Assembly (NCBI GenBank): GCA_045649025.1
Contig: JAZRPB010000006.1
Location: 124,001 to 188,000, forward strand
Direction: 5' to 3'
Source of the DNA: Ornithomonoglobus_A sp045649025
GTDB taxonomy: Bacteria > Bacillota > Clostridia > UBA1381
DNA length: 64,000 nucleotides
Part shown: positions 45,350 to 54,641 of the stretch, piece after piece
Numbering within the stretch: the first letter of the stretch is position 1
Layout: each line of letters starts with the position of its first letter
Position numbers and translations under genes: made by a program
The notes under the pieces: model-generated
What the model was told of the DNA's origin: nothing
Database searches by the model: none
The model's input: only the letters and a program-made list of their open reading frames with translations

Positions 45350-47125
45350 ATGACACAAAACAAAACAGTTAAAGCATGGCTTGATGAAATGGTTGCTATG
45401 TGTAAGCCCGAATCAATCGTTTGGATTGACGGTTCAGAGGCTCAACTTGAAGAGTTGAGAGCAGAGGCTGTTTCAACAGGTGAAATCATTAAGCTAAACG
45501 ACGAAAAGCTTCCAGGCTGTTATTATCACAGAACAGCTGAAAACGACGTTGCCCGTGTAGAAGACAGAACATTTATCTGTACTGAAACAGAGGAGGAGGC
45601 AGGTCCTATAAACAACTGGATGGCTCCAAAAGAAATGTACGCTAAATTGAGTGCACTTTATGATGGTGCTATGAAGGGCAGAACAATGTATGTTATCCCT
45701 TATTCAATGGGTCCTGTTGGCTCACCATTCTCAAAGATTGGTATTGAGCTTACAGACAGTATCTATGTTGTACTAAATATGGCTATTATGACAAGAGTTG
45801 GTAAGGCGGTAATCGACGAGCTTGGTGATAACTCTGATTTCGTTAAATGTCTGCACGCTAAAAAAGATGTTAACCCCGATGAAAGATATATTGTTCAATT
45901 CCCACAGGATTCAACAATATGGTCAATCAACTCTGCATACGGCGGTAACGTATTGTTAGGTAAGAAGTGTTTTGCGTTAAGAATTGCATCATATCTTGGT
46001 ATGAAGGAAGGCTGGATGGCAGAGCATATGCTTATTCTTGGTTTAGAGAATCCACAAGGTGAGGTTAAGTACATCTGTGCTGCATTCCCATCAGCTTGCG
46101 GTAAAACAAACCTTGCAATGCTTATTCCACCAGAATATCTAAAGGCTCAAGGCTATAAGGTATGGACTGTTGGTGACGATATAGCTTGGCTACGTCAAGG
46201 TCCTGATGGCAGACTTTATGCTATTAACCCTGAAGCAGGTTTCTTTGGTGTTGCACCGGGTACATCTGTAAAAACAAACTTTAATGCATTAGAGTCAACA
46301 AAGAAGGGCACAATCTTCACAAACGTTGCTATAAATAACGACGATATGACAGTTTGGTGGGAAGGTCTTGATAAGAATCCTCCTGTTAATGCAACAGAGT
46401 GGAAGGGTGCTAAAGTAAACGGCGTTGAATTCTCTGAAGAAGGCAACAAGCTTGCTCACCCCAACTCAAGATTTACAGCTCCTGCTGTAAACTGCCCATG
46501 TATTTCAAAGGAATTTGAAAACCCCGCAGGTGTTCCTGTTGAAGCTATCGTATTCGGCGGCAGACGTGCTAAATGTGCTCCGTTGGTATATCAATCAAGA
46601 GATTGGCAGCACGGCACATTCGTTGGTGCTACAATGGCTTCTGAAACAACTGCTGCAGCTGCAGGTGCAGTTGGTGTTGTAAGACGTGACCCAATGGCTA
46701 TGAAGCCGTTTGTTGGCTACAATATGGCAACATACTGGAACCACTGGTTAGAAATGGGTAAGAAGCTTGGCGACAAGGCTCCAAAGATTTTCAATGTTAA
46801 CTGGTTTAGAAAAGACGACGACGGCAACTTTATGTGGCCTGGCTTTGGCGATAATATGAGAGTTCTTCTTTGGATTCTTGACAGATGTGCAGGCAAGGTT
46901 GACGCCGATGAGGTTGCTATCGGTTATGTTCCAAAGCCTGAAGATATCGACATTAAAGACCTTGATATGACTATTGAAGACGTTAAGGCTCTACTTACAG
47001 TAGATAAGGAAGTATGGCTTGAGGACGTTGAAAACATCAAGGAATACTTTGCACAATTCGGCGATAAGCTTCCAAAGGAAATGGCAGACGAGCTTGCTAA
47101 ATTGGAAGCAAATCTTAATAAGTAA
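45350..47125 (+). CDS. pckG: phosphoenolpyruvate carboxykinase (GTP)
   Basis: A 591-residue GTP/GDP-type PEPCK interconverting oxaloacetate and PEP. The kinase loop FPSACGKTNLAMLIPP identifies the GTP class. SPFSKIGIELTDS, RIASYLGMKEGWMAEHMLILG and FGGRRAKCAPLVYQSRDW are present. In fermentative Clostridia it often runs in the anaplerotic direction. RBS ATAGGAGG. It forms a single-gene unit with its own terminator. Codon choice looks biased, as in highly expressed genes. Confidence 0.97.
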   Translation: MTQNKTVKAWLDEMVAMCKPESIVWIDGSEAQLEELRAEAVSTGEIIKLNDEKLPGCYYHRTAENDVARVEDRTFICTETEEEAGPINNWMAPKEMYAKLSALYDGAMKGRTMYVIPYSMGPVGSPFSKIGIELTDSIYVVLNMAIMTRVGKAVIDELGDNSDFVKCLHAKKDVNPDERYIVQFPQDSTIWSINSAYGGNVLLGKKCFALRIASYLGMKEGWMAEHMLILGLENPQGEVKYICAAFPSACGKTNLAMLIPPEYLKAQGYKVWTVGDDIAWLRQGPDGRLYAINPEAGFFGVAPGTSVKTNFNALESTKKGTIFTNVAINNDDMTVWWEGLDKNPPVNATEWKGAKVNGVEFSEEGNKLAHPNSRFTAPAVNCPCISKEFENPAGVPVEAIVFGGRRAKCAPLVYQSRDWQHGTFVGATMASETTAAAAGAVGVVRRDPMAMKPFVGYNMATYWNHWLEMGKKLGDKAPKIFNVNWFRKDDDGNFMWPGFGDNMRVLLWILDRCAGKVDADEVAIGYVPKPEDIDIKDLDMTIEDVKALLTVDKEVWLEDVENIKEYFAQFGDKLPKEMADELAKLEANLNK

Positions 47126-47155
47126 TTATTATATAAAAAGCTGACTGATTAAATT

Positions 47156-47212
47156 AAACCGACCCCACAAAAGTTAGATTAAAAATCCAACAATTGTGAG
47201 GTCGGTTTTTTT
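47156..47212 (+). terminator. intrinsic terminator of pckG
   Basis: CCGACC-C-CACAA (47159-47170) pairs with TTGTG-A-GGTCGG (47194-47205), followed by seven T residues. The loop has an extra small stem. Confidence 0.88.
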
Positions 47213-47236
47213 AAATAATTACCCACAAAGTCATAA

Positions 47237-47288
47237 ATTATTCATAAAATATTCATATAATGCAAAAAAATTAATAATTATTCATAAA
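47237..47288. promoter_or_regulatory. repeated ATTATTCATAAA sites upstream of gdhA
   Basis: The exact 12-mer occurs at 47237 and 47277, 40 bp apart. The second extends to TTAATAATTATTCA (47271-47284), one mismatch from the ARG-box-like palindrome TGAATAATTATTCA. ArgR/AhrC binding is possible but unproven. Confidence 0.4.
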
Positions 47289-47352
47289 AAAATGTTATTT
47301 TGCATAAAATGTATTTTCAAATAAAACTAATATTAGTAATATTTACAGGGTT

Positions 47353-47380
47353 GTAAAATGTCGTAAAATGTGATAAAATA
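47353..47380 (+). promoter_or_regulatory. three phased decamers upstream of the gdhA promoter
   Basis: GTAAAATGTC, GTAAAATGTG and ATAAAATATT follow each other in exact 10-bp steps, ending at the -35 box. The placement suits an activator or A-tract bending. Confidence 0.55.
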
Positions 47381-47410
47381 TTGGTTAAGTTAGTATAAAA
47401 ATGATATTAT
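47381..47410 (+). promoter_or_regulatory. promoter of gdhA
   Basis: TTGGTT (47381-47386) and TATTAT (47405-47410) with an 18-bp spacer. The start near 47417 would give a very short leader, with RBS AAGGAGG at once after it. Confidence 0.6.
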
Positions 47411-47434
47411 GCTAAACTCAAGGAGGTATTTAAA

Positions 47435-48775
47435 ATGTCATACGCAAAGCGAGTATTAGAAGATTTACAGAAAAAGAATCCTAATGAGCCTGAATTTATT
47501 CAAGCTGCAACAGAAATTCTTGAAACATTAGAGCCAGTTTTGGAAAAGCATCCTGAATATGAAAAGGCTGCTCTTCTTGAGAGAATGGTTGAGCCTGAAA
47601 GACAGATAATGTTCAGAGTTCCATGGGTAGACGACAATGGTAATGTACAGGTAAACAGAGGCTACAGAGTACAGTTTAACAGTGCTATAGGTCCATACAA
47701 GGGCGGTATAAGACTTCACCCATCAGTAAACTTAAGCATTATAAAGTTCCTTGGTTTTGAACAAACCTTCAAGAATGCACTTACAACACTTCCTATGGGC
47801 GGCGGCAAAGGCGGTTCAGACTTCGACCCAAGCGGTAAGTCGGATCGTGAAATTATGGCATTTTGTCAAAGCTTTATGACAGAACTATTCAGACATATTG
47901 GTGCTGATACAGATGTTCCTGCAGGCGATATTGGTACAGGTGCAAGAGAAATCGGCTATATGTTTGGTCAATATAAGAGATTAAAGAACTGCTACGAGGG
48001 CGTTCTTACAGGTAAAGGCCTTTCATACGGCGGCTCACTAATCCGTCCTGAAGCAACAGGCTTTGGTGCAGTTTACTACACAGTAAAAATGCTTGAGCAC
48101 TTTGGTGACAGCATAAAGGGCAAGACTTTTGCAGTTTCAGGCTTTGGTAATGTTGCTTGGGGCACTGTTATAAAGGTAAACGAGCTTGGCGGTAAGGTTG
48201 TTACAATTTCAGGTCCAGATGGCTACATCTACGATGAGGACGGCGTAAACACACCTGAAAAGATTGACTTTATGCTTGAAATGAGAGCATCAGGCCGTAA
48301 CAAAGTTCAAGATTACGCAGATAAGTTTGGTGTTCCATTCTATGCAGGCCAAAAGCCATGGGGCGTTAAAGCAGATATTCTTATGCCTTGTGCTACTCAA
48401 AATGAGGTTGGTTTAGAAGAAGCAAAGAAGATTGTTGAAAACGGCGTTAAATATTATGTTGAAGTATCAAATATGCCTACAACAAACGAGGCTGCTGCAT
48501 ACTTAAAGCAAAATGGTGTTATTGTTGCTCCTTCAAAGGCTGTTAACGCAGGTGGTGTTGCAGTTTCAGGTCTTGAAATGAGCCAGAACTCAATGAGATA
48601 CAGCTGGACAGCTGAAGAAGTAGATGAAAAGCTAAAGAGAATTATGTCCGACATTTTCGACAGCTCAATAAAGGCTGCTAAAGAATGTGGTATGGATGAT
48701 GACCTTGTTGCAGGTGCTAACATTGCAGGCTTTATGAAGGTTGCAGAGGCTATGATGGCACAAGGTGTTTGCTAA
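47435..48775 (+). CDS. gdhA: glutamate dehydrogenase, hexameric
   Basis: A 446-residue small hexameric GDH converting 2-oxoglutarate and ammonia to glutamate. FNSAIGPYKGGIRLHPSVN and LPMGGGKGGSDFDPSGKSD hold the substrate-binding and catalytic lysines. SGFGNVAWG is the dinucleotide fold. NADP use is likely for this class but not proven here. RBS AAGGAGG lies 9 nt upstream. It is monocistronic, with an unusual upstream repeat region. Confidence 0.96.
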   Translation: MSYAKRVLEDLQKKNPNEPEFIQAATEILETLEPVLEKHPEYEKAALLERMVEPERQIMFRVPWVDDNGNVQVNRGYRVQFNSAIGPYKGGIRLHPSVNLSIIKFLGFEQTFKNALTTLPMGGGKGGSDFDPSGKSDREIMAFCQSFMTELFRHIGADTDVPAGDIGTGAREIGYMFGQYKRLKNCYEGVLTGKGLSYGGSLIRPEATGFGAVYYTVKMLEHFGDSIKGKTFAVSGFGNVAWGTVIKVNELGGKVVTISGPDGYIYDEDGVNTPEKIDFMLEMRASGRNKVQDYADKFGVPFYAGQKPWGVKADILMPCATQNEVGLEEAKKIVENGVKYYVEVSNMPTTNEAAAYLKQNGVIVAPSKAVNAGGVAVSGLEMSQNSMRYSWTAEEVDEKLKRIMSDIFDSSIKAAKECGMDDDLVAGANIAGFMKVAEAMMAQGVC

Positions 48776-48789
48776 TTACATAATAAATA

Positions 48790-48828
48790 TGCATAAAAAA
48801 AGGACTTCAAAGTCCTTTTTTTTATGCA
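48790..48828. terminator. bidirectional terminator between gdhA and yycI
   Basis: ATGCAT-A7-GGACTT pairs with AAGTCC-T8-ATGCAT around a 2-3-nt loop. It overlaps the stop codon of the convergent yycI-like gene. Confidence 0.88.
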
Positions 48829-49619
48829 TCTATATAAACATTGCCATCTGTATTTGTTTCTATTCTCCACACAGGTCTTAATGTGGTTAATTCCTTGGAG
48901 GTATCGGTGAGCATATAGCCAAGCTCTATTGATTTTATTTCCATTTGCTTATCGTTTACATTATCCTGTGCAAACAGAATAAGTGCGTCGGCAACAGGCT
49001 TTGCCTCTCTCTTATCACGTGATGGTGATTTGGGGTAATACCATTTGCCATCAAGCTGCACAAGACCTGTATCGTTAAATTCAACACTTATACAATTATT
49101 AAATATACGTAAGCCCTCTGCTTTTTTTATAATGTCGAAGCGTACACTTTTCTCGTTTTCACTAATAACCATATTACTTCCGTCTATGTTAAAGCCAAGA
49201 CCTTGCAGTAATTTCTGCACTTGTTTTTTTGCCTCGTTTGGCTTTATTTTTTTTGCAATATCCTCACCAAGCTCGCCTGTGGGCTTAAATGAAAAGTCTG
49301 TGCCCTGAAACTTAACCGTTCCCGTGTCGGAGGTATATGTTTCGGCAAGAACAGACGGCTCTTTGCCTAATATGTTATGGCTGACTGCGGTTTTATCTAC
49401 CGTAATGCTTTCCAAATCCATATCTATAACATATTTTCTTTCAATGTCAACAATATCTTCATCAATCCTTATACCGCATTCACCAAGATACGAAACAAGC
49501 TTATACACCGTTTCATCGCTATACTTAGTATCCTTGGTAAACATAAGCAAAAAGCACACCGCAGCCATCATAAAAAAGACAACTATTAACAATACAATCT
49601 TAACAAAATAATTTTTCAT
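48822..49619 (-). CDS. yycI: YycI-like regulator of WalK
   Basis: A 265-residue membrane-anchored protein: short cytoplasmic N-terminus, one helix (about 6-28), then an extracytoplasmic domain with the YycH/YycI fold pattern. In Bacilli YycH and YycI bind WalK and tune it. Assignment rests on position (directly after walK, 15 bp) and layout; sequence similarity is modest. No yycH is present. Confidence 0.75.
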   Translation of the reverse strand: MKNYFVKIVLLIVVFFMMAAVCFLLMFTKDTKYSDETVYKLVSYLGECGIRIDEDIVDIERKYVIDMDLESITVDKTAVSHNILGKEPSVLAETYTSDTGTVKFQGTDFSFKPTGELGEDIAKKIKPNEAKKQVQKLLQGLGFNIDGSNMVISENEKSVRFDIIKKAEGLRIFNNCISVEFNDTGLVQLDGKWYYPKSPSRDKREAKPVADALILFAQDNVNDKQMEIKSIELGYMLTDTSKELTTLRPVWRIETNTDGNVYIDA

Positions 49620-49634
49620 AATATATGCTCTCTT

Positions 49635-51455
49635 TTACGTTGTTTCAGGTGTGGGTATTGTGATTGTTACTTCTGTACCCTTGTTAAGCTCACTTGTAAT
49701 TTTAATTTTACCGTTAAAGAATTTTTCTATTGTCTGCTTTGCAATAGCAAGACCAAGACCTGTTCCGCCCTTATCACGAGAACGTGCCTTATCAACACGG
49801 AAAAATCTGTCGAATATCTTTGGCAACTGTTCTTCGGAAATACCAATACCTGTATCTGCAACCTTAATTTGTATATCCTTATATACCTTGGAGGTATAAA
49901 TTGTAATAGAACCGCCGTCACGTGTATACTTTATAGCATTGGTCACTATATTTGTTATAACTCTGTCAAGACCGTCACGATAGCCCATAATTATTGGTAT
50001 TTCGTTTATTCTTCTGTGTGTTAATGATATATTCTTCTTTTTAGCAGTAAATATGTTTCTTTCTATGATATTATCCACCAACGCACGCACATCAATCTCA
50101 TCAATACGCTTAACGTATGCCTGATTTTCATCAAGCTGCGACAGTGTTAAAAAGTCGCTTATCATACGTGTCATTCTGTCTGCCTCCGACGTAATTGTAC
50201 CAAGAAAACGTGTTCTTAATTCCACGTCTGCTTCAGGCGAATCGGAAAGCATTTCCGCATATGATTTTATTGTGGTTAGAGGTGTTCTTAACTCGTGTGA
50301 TACGTTTGATACAAAATCACGACGCGACTTTTCAAGACGCTCCTGCTTTGTTATATCGTGAATAATAACAATTATTCCACCTGTTTTATTTTCGAGTGTG
50401 AATGTTGCAAAGCTTAAAGTTAAAAATTGCTCATCAACCTTTATCATTCTTTCTGTTTCTGCCTCATCATCACTCTTAACATATAAAATGTCGCCAAGTG
50501 TTATATTTGCATTCAATTCCTTGAAAAATCTGTCGAATGTGATGTCATCAAGATATTTTCTGCCAAGAAGCTTTTGTGCTTCATTGTTAAAATGAATAAG
50601 CCTGCCGTTTATGTCAAATGCAAGAATACCATCGGTCATATTCTGTAATATGGTTTCGATTTTGTTCTTCTCCTCATTTGCCGCGGCAGTTGCTTCGTTA
50701 CCTTTTTGGGCAAGCAAAACAAGCATATTGGTCATTTGACCAACCTCGTCTTTTATATCGCTTTCTTCAAGTGCGTTTATGTCGCCCTCGGTTAAAAGAC
50801 GTGCCTTTTCTGTTAGCGCTTTTATTGGATTTGTTATATCGGTAGCAAATGCAACACCTATCACAAATGCAATTACACCAGCAATCAACCACGATACAAT
50901 CAACATATAAAACAACCAATTAACCGCCGTTTTTCTATCGTAGCAATCATCTCTTATATAAATAATATATCGGATTTGTGCTCCGTTCATAATAGGATAG
51001 GCATAATCTATGTATGAGGTTGTGATGGCATTTTCCAAATCCTCACTGCCACGCATTGCACTTAACAGCGTTTCGGTGTGATCACCATTATGCTCTCTGC
51101 TTGAATATAAAAATCTTCCGTCTTTATCAACCACCGAGAAATATCTTGAGGGCGATATTCCAAGATTAGTGGCATTTGCACTCATCAGCTCTGTTATTTT
51201 TGAGATACCATAGCTGTTATCCTCTTCAAAAACAATAGCCTCGCCCGAGCCGTCAACAGGTGCAGTGCTTGTGTTTGCAAGCTCTGTTAATTGCTTTTTA
51301 AAATCATCATTAAAGACTTTGGATATATCATTATTAAAATTTTTCTGATAGCGCAGCGATACTCCAAGCATAGCAGTTGCCGAGCATATAGCCTGCATAA
51401 CAACCACAAGCAAAACAAAGTATACCACTATCTTCCACTTTATACTTTTAAACAA
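49635..51455 (-). CDS. walK: sensor histidine kinase WalK
   Basis: A 606-residue sensor. Membrane helices at about 8-30 and 178-200 flank an extracellular sensor. HAMP (PIKALTEKARLLTEG), PAS (DGILAFDINGRLIHFNNEA), HisKA with the phospho-His in VSNVSHELRTPLTTIKSYAE, and HATPase (NAIKYT, DTGIGISEEQ, GGTGLGLAIA) follow. The start is TTG with AAGGAG 8 nt before it; no upstream ATG fits. It controls wall metabolism with WalR. Confidence 0.93.
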   Translation of the reverse strand: MFKSIKWKIVVYFVLLVVVMQAICSATAMLGVSLRYQKNFNNDISKVFNDDFKKQLTELANTSTAPVDGSGEAIVFEEDNSYGISKITELMSANATNLGISPSRYFSVVDKDGRFLYSSREHNGDHTETLLSAMRGSEDLENAITTSYIDYAYPIMNGAQIRYIIYIRDDCYDRKTAVNWLFYMLIVSWLIAGVIAFVIGVAFATDITNPIKALTEKARLLTEGDINALEESDIKDEVGQMTNMLVLLAQKGNEATAAANEEKNKIETILQNMTDGILAFDINGRLIHFNNEAQKLLGRKYLDDITFDRFFKELNANITLGDILYVKSDDEAETERMIKVDEQFLTLSFATFTLENKTGGIIVIIHDITKQERLEKSRRDFVSNVSHELRTPLTTIKSYAEMLSDSPEADVELRTRFLGTITSEADRMTRMISDFLTLSQLDENQAYVKRIDEIDVRALVDNIIERNIFTAKKKNISLTHRRINEIPIIMGYRDGLDRVITNIVTNAIKYTRDGGSITIYTSKVYKDIQIKVADTGIGISEEQLPKIFDRFFRVDKARSRDKGGTGLGLAIAKQTIEKFFNGKIKITSELNKGTEVTITIPTPETT

Positions 51456-51484
51456 CTATAAAACTCCTTGCAAAACTCATGGAA

Positions 51485-52186
51485 TTATTTATTGAAATAG
51501 TATCCCAAGCCTCTTTTTGTTATAATATATTTAGGTAAGCTGGGGTCATCTTCAATCTTTTCACGCAAACGTCTTACCGTAACGTCGACAGTACGCACGT
51601 CGCCATAGTATTCATATCCCCACACATTTTCTAATAGCTTCTCACGTGAGAAAATCTTATCGGGTTGAGTTGCCAAAAACTTTAACAGTTCAAATTCTCT
51701 TAATGTGATATCAACTGTTTCTCCGCCCTTTAATACTTCATATCTTTCAATATTTATAGATAAATCGCCCGAAACAACAGTATTCACATCTGATGACGGA
51801 TTAACAGGCTCTGGCACTTCGTATGCACTTCTTCTTAAGTTTGCTCTTACTCTTGCCGTTAATTCTCTTGCCGAATATGGCTTTGTGATGTAGTCATCGG
51901 CACCCAATTCAAGTCCCAACACCTTATCAACCTCGTCCTCACGTGCGGTAAGCATAATAATGGGCACACTCGAACGGTCTCTTACACGTCTGCAAACCTC
52001 AAAGCCGTCCATACCAGGAAGCATAACGTCGAGCAAAATAATATCGGGGTTTTCATTTAGAGCCATTTCAAGACCTTTAACTCCATCAAATGCCGAGATT
52101 GTTCTGTATCCTTCTTTTTCAAATTTAAATGCAAGTATATCATTGATGTTTTTTTCATCTTCAATTATAAGTATTGTCTTTTCCAT
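51485..52186 (-). CDS. walR: response regulator WalR
   Basis: A 233-residue OmpR-family regulator. The receiver has IIEDEKN, the phospho-Asp in IILLDVMLPGMDG, TARED and the switch K in YITKPYS. The winged helix ends VWGYEYYGDVRTVDVTVRRLREKIE...IITKRGLGY. It is first in walR-walK-yycI. The RBS GAGAGGAG is rather far (14 nt) from the ATG. Confidence 0.94.
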   Translation of the reverse strand: MEKTILIIEDEKNINDILAFKFEKEGYRTISAFDGVKGLEMALNENPDIILLDVMLPGMDGFEVCRRVRDRSSVPIIMLTAREDEVDKVLGLELGADDYITKPYSARELTARVRANLRRSAYEVPEPVNPSSDVNTVVSGDLSINIERYEVLKGGETVDITLREFELLKFLATQPDKIFSREKLLENVWGYEYYGDVRTVDVTVRRLREKIEDDPSLPKYIITKRGLGYYFNK

Positions 52187-52262
52187 TGTTACTTTTACTA
52201 ACTCCTCTCACAAATTTTCTTTAAAAAGCGTTCGTTACATTTGTTTCTCTACAGTTACATCT

Positions 52263-52291
52263 ATTGTATCAAATAATTACAAATTTATCAA
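52263..52291 (-). promoter_or_regulatory. promoter of walR-walK-yycI
   Basis: TTGATA (52291-52286) and TACAAT (52268-52263) with a 17-bp spacer on the minus strand, about 77 bp before walR. Confidence 0.75.
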
Positions 52292-52380
52292 GTATATTTT
52301 AGAATTTTATTAAAATTATTGCATTTTCTTCTTGGTTTTTGTGCATAACGAATATATGTAAATTTATTACATCTCCTTTA

Positions 52381-52648
52381 GGGGATAGGAAAAAAAGATG
52401 CAGAATAAACAAACCGAACTGAAAAACAAAGTTATTGCTTTGTTTTTCAGGTTACCTGAAGGCGTACGCTTGTACGTCGAATGGTGAGGTTTGTTTGTAG
52501 CAAAAGGCATTATATAAAAAGAAAAATATTGCCCAAAAGCAATATTTTTCCACATACAGTATAAAATTTTTATTTTTAAGGGGTAAATAACATTATGCAA
52601 GCCTCTTTATTTTTTGCCTTTTGCGGTCTGCGCTTTTTTAACATCCCC
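52381..52648 (+). repeat. dispersed structured element, copy C
   Basis: A full, diverged copy. The variable hairpin is CTGAAAAACAAAG (52419-52431) with CTTTGTTTTTCAG (52438-52450), changed on both arms relative to A and B. CAGGTTACCTG (52448-52458) replaces GGGTTACCC, again on both sides. A second hairpin is GAAAAATATTGC (52521-52532) with GCAATATTTTTC (52539-52550). It ends GCGGTCTGCGC-T6-AACATCCCCC, 8 nt from the LCP stop codon. The 52187-52656 gap otherwise holds only the walR promoter. Confidence 0.85.
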
Positions 52649-52656
52649 CTCACAAA

Positions 52657-53769
52657 TTAGCTATCGTATACACTGTCATAATACGCTTCGTTGTATCTCA
52701 AATTCTGATTATATTTTTGTGAGTGTCCCAACGAATCCACAATCCCGTTATTTACCGCCTCATAATACGATTGATAATCATCACCGTAATATTCGGCTTG
52801 TCTTTCGGGGTCCTCAACGGTCATTTCGTTATCATAACCAAAATTTTCCCATATAAGAGTTCTTAACTCATTCATATTCGGCACAAGCATAGACTGATTT
52901 TCAGCACTATCATATGCATCCACACCGGGAACTGTTATTGTGTTTATGTTAACAGACGAAATGTTGGTTAAATACTTTGAATACTTAATAACATCAGATA
53001 CTGTTACATTTGTATCAATATTATCAACAACATCTTTAAATATAGACGGAACCTTTAATATCAACGAGGCATTAAGCTTCTGGTCGGCAAGTGCCTTTAT
53101 AAAGTCCTGTTGAAGCTTTATTCTGCCTATGTCACCGTCGACATAGCCTTGTCCCTTATTATTCTTTCTGTATCTTAAAAGATGTACAACCTCTGTACCA
53201 TTTAAATCGTGGTTACCTGGCGGAAGATTTATATGCAGGCTTTGAATAGGGTCATCATATACCATACCCATACCATCGCCATGCACGTCGGGAATATCAA
53301 AGTTGACAGGTCCTAAATCATTCATTATCTGTGCCACTGCATCGAATGAAAATTCTATATAGTAGTTTATTGGAACACCTGTAAGTCTTGATACTGCACC
53401 GCACACTCCTTCCGGACCGCCTATCTCGCCGTTCTCATAGAGATATGCGTGTGCTGCATTTATCTTTTGATATCTGTTTCCCACAAAAACTCTTGTATCT
53501 CTGGGTATAGACAAAACACTCACCTTGTTTTGTTCACTGTCGTATTGAGCAAGCATTATGGCATCAGTTCTTAAGCCGTCCATATCCACACAGGTTAAAA
53601 GAACATTGATTTTTCCGTCGTCCGCTTTTACCGTGCCACCGTTATCAACAATACCGATATCGCCGAGCATTGAGGAAAAGTTGCAGCCAAGTGCAAGTGC
53701 ACCCACACACAGTATAACTGCAAGTGATACTCCTAAAACCTGAAAGTATCTTTTTACATTAAACTTCAT
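52657..53769 (-). CDS. LytR-CpsA-Psr family transferase
   Basis: A 370-residue LCP protein that attaches anionic glycopolymers to peptidoglycan outside the cell. One N-terminal helix (about 10-31), then the LCP domain with VLLTCVDMDGLRTDAIMLAQ, SIPRDTRV, FDAVAQIMNDLGPV, DLNGTEVVHLLRYR and the phospholipid-binding region. A C-terminal tail carries many Tyr/Asp. It has its own promoter (53834-53806). Confidence 0.92.
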   Translation of the reverse strand: MKFNVKRYFQVLGVSLAVILCVGALALGCNFSSMLGDIGIVDNGGTVKADDGKINVLLTCVDMDGLRTDAIMLAQYDSEQNKVSVLSIPRDTRVFVGNRYQKINAAHAYLYENGEIGGPEGVCGAVSRLTGVPINYYIEFSFDAVAQIMNDLGPVNFDIPDVHGDGMGMVYDDPIQSLHINLPPGNHDLNGTEVVHLLRYRKNNKGQGYVDGDIGRIKLQQDFIKALADQKLNASLILKVPSIFKDVVDNIDTNVTVSDVIKYSKYLTNISSVNINTITVPGVDAYDSAENQSMLVPNMNELRTLIWENFGYDNEMTVEDPERQAEYYGDDYQSYYEAVNNGIVDSLGHSQKYNQNLRYNEAYYDSVYDS

Positions 53770-53805
53770 TAAAAGAGCTTCTCCATTTCTTAATTGTTAC
53801 ACTCT

Positions 53806-53834
53806 ATTATACATCTATTTGCGAAAAATGTCAA
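53806..53834 (-). promoter_or_regulatory. sigma-A promoter of the LCP gene
   Basis: TTGACA (53834-53829) and TATAAT (53811-53806), 17 bp apart on the minus strand. Confidence 0.88.
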
Positions 53835-53877
53835 TTATAGAACTATTAACAATTCTTTTCGTTATATTAAAATTCTG

Positions 53878-54609
53878 TTACAAAGGCATAAATGCATTCA
53901 TTACGGTTTGCACAGCGTCTATGTTCCCTTTCGGATATGTTATAAGGAAATAGATCATATCGTTATTCTTCTTTTTTATACAGTGCAGCATTGATGTGTC
54001 GCCGCTTGTTATATCCAAACACGAAAACTCCATACCTGCAATTTCAGCATATGATATTTCCTTGCCTATCTGTGCAGTTGGTATTTGGGCATAGCCGTTT
54101 GAAATACCGCCAAGATACTCTGCCTCGCTATACTTGCCTTTGTTTTTATCAACTGCAACTATAACCTGCACATCGCCCTGTTCGTTGTGTATAATAGCCT
54201 CGTAGCTCATATCCTCGGTAGTACCTGTATCCTCTAAAAGCTGCTCCATTATAGCGTCCATCTGCTCGTGGTTATACATTGTATACCCTTGGGGAAGATT
54301 GAACTTTATACCAATATATTCACTCACAAAGCTGTTTTCATTAACCTCACCCTGTTCATAAACTTCGTTGGTATTATTATTCTCGCCATTATTCTTCTCA
54401 TCTTGCGTTTGTACTTCTTCGCTTTGGACTTCTGCTTCGTCCTCCTCTAAAGCTTCCTTATCCACTTTAGACTCTATTGCCTTGTCGGGCTTAACAAGAG
54501 AGCTTTTCTTTTCGGTATCACCTTTACTGCCACACGAAGCACAACACACAACAAGCACAGCTGCGGTGCATATAAATGCAAGTCTTTTTAGTATGTCTTT
54601 TCTTTTCAT
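53878..54609 (-). CDS. lipoprotein of unknown function
   Basis: About 243 residues with a lipoprotein signal: KRKD then a hydrophobic stretch and the lipobox VVCCASCGS (Cys modified near residue 25). A Glu/Lys/Asn-rich linker (about 35-80) precedes a globular region (GIKFNLPQGYTMYN, GDVQVIVAVDKNKG). I do not recognise the fold. An ATG 12 bp upstream abuts AAAGGA, so 54609 is preferred. It lies 20 bp after the ABC ATPase gene, so it may be cotranscribed with the transporter. Confidence 0.75.
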   Translation of the reverse strand: MKRKDILKRLAFICTAAVLVVCCASCGSKGDTEKKSSLVKPDKAIESKVDKEALEEDEAEVQSEEVQTQDEKNNGENNNTNEVYEQGEVNENSFVSEYIGIKFNLPQGYTMYNHEQMDAIMEQLLEDTGTTEDMSYEAIIHNEQGDVQVIVAVDKNKGKYSEAEYLGGISNGYAQIPTAQIGKEISYAEIAGMEFSCLDITSGDTSMLHCIKKKNNDMIYFLITYPKGNIDAVQTVMNAFMPL

Positions 54610-54641
54610 TTTTATAACCATTCCTTTTACAAAAACACAAG

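Noticed and set aside
47353..47380. The phased decamers as a CRISPR-like array
   Set aside because: Units are 10 bp without spacers, and no cas genes are present.
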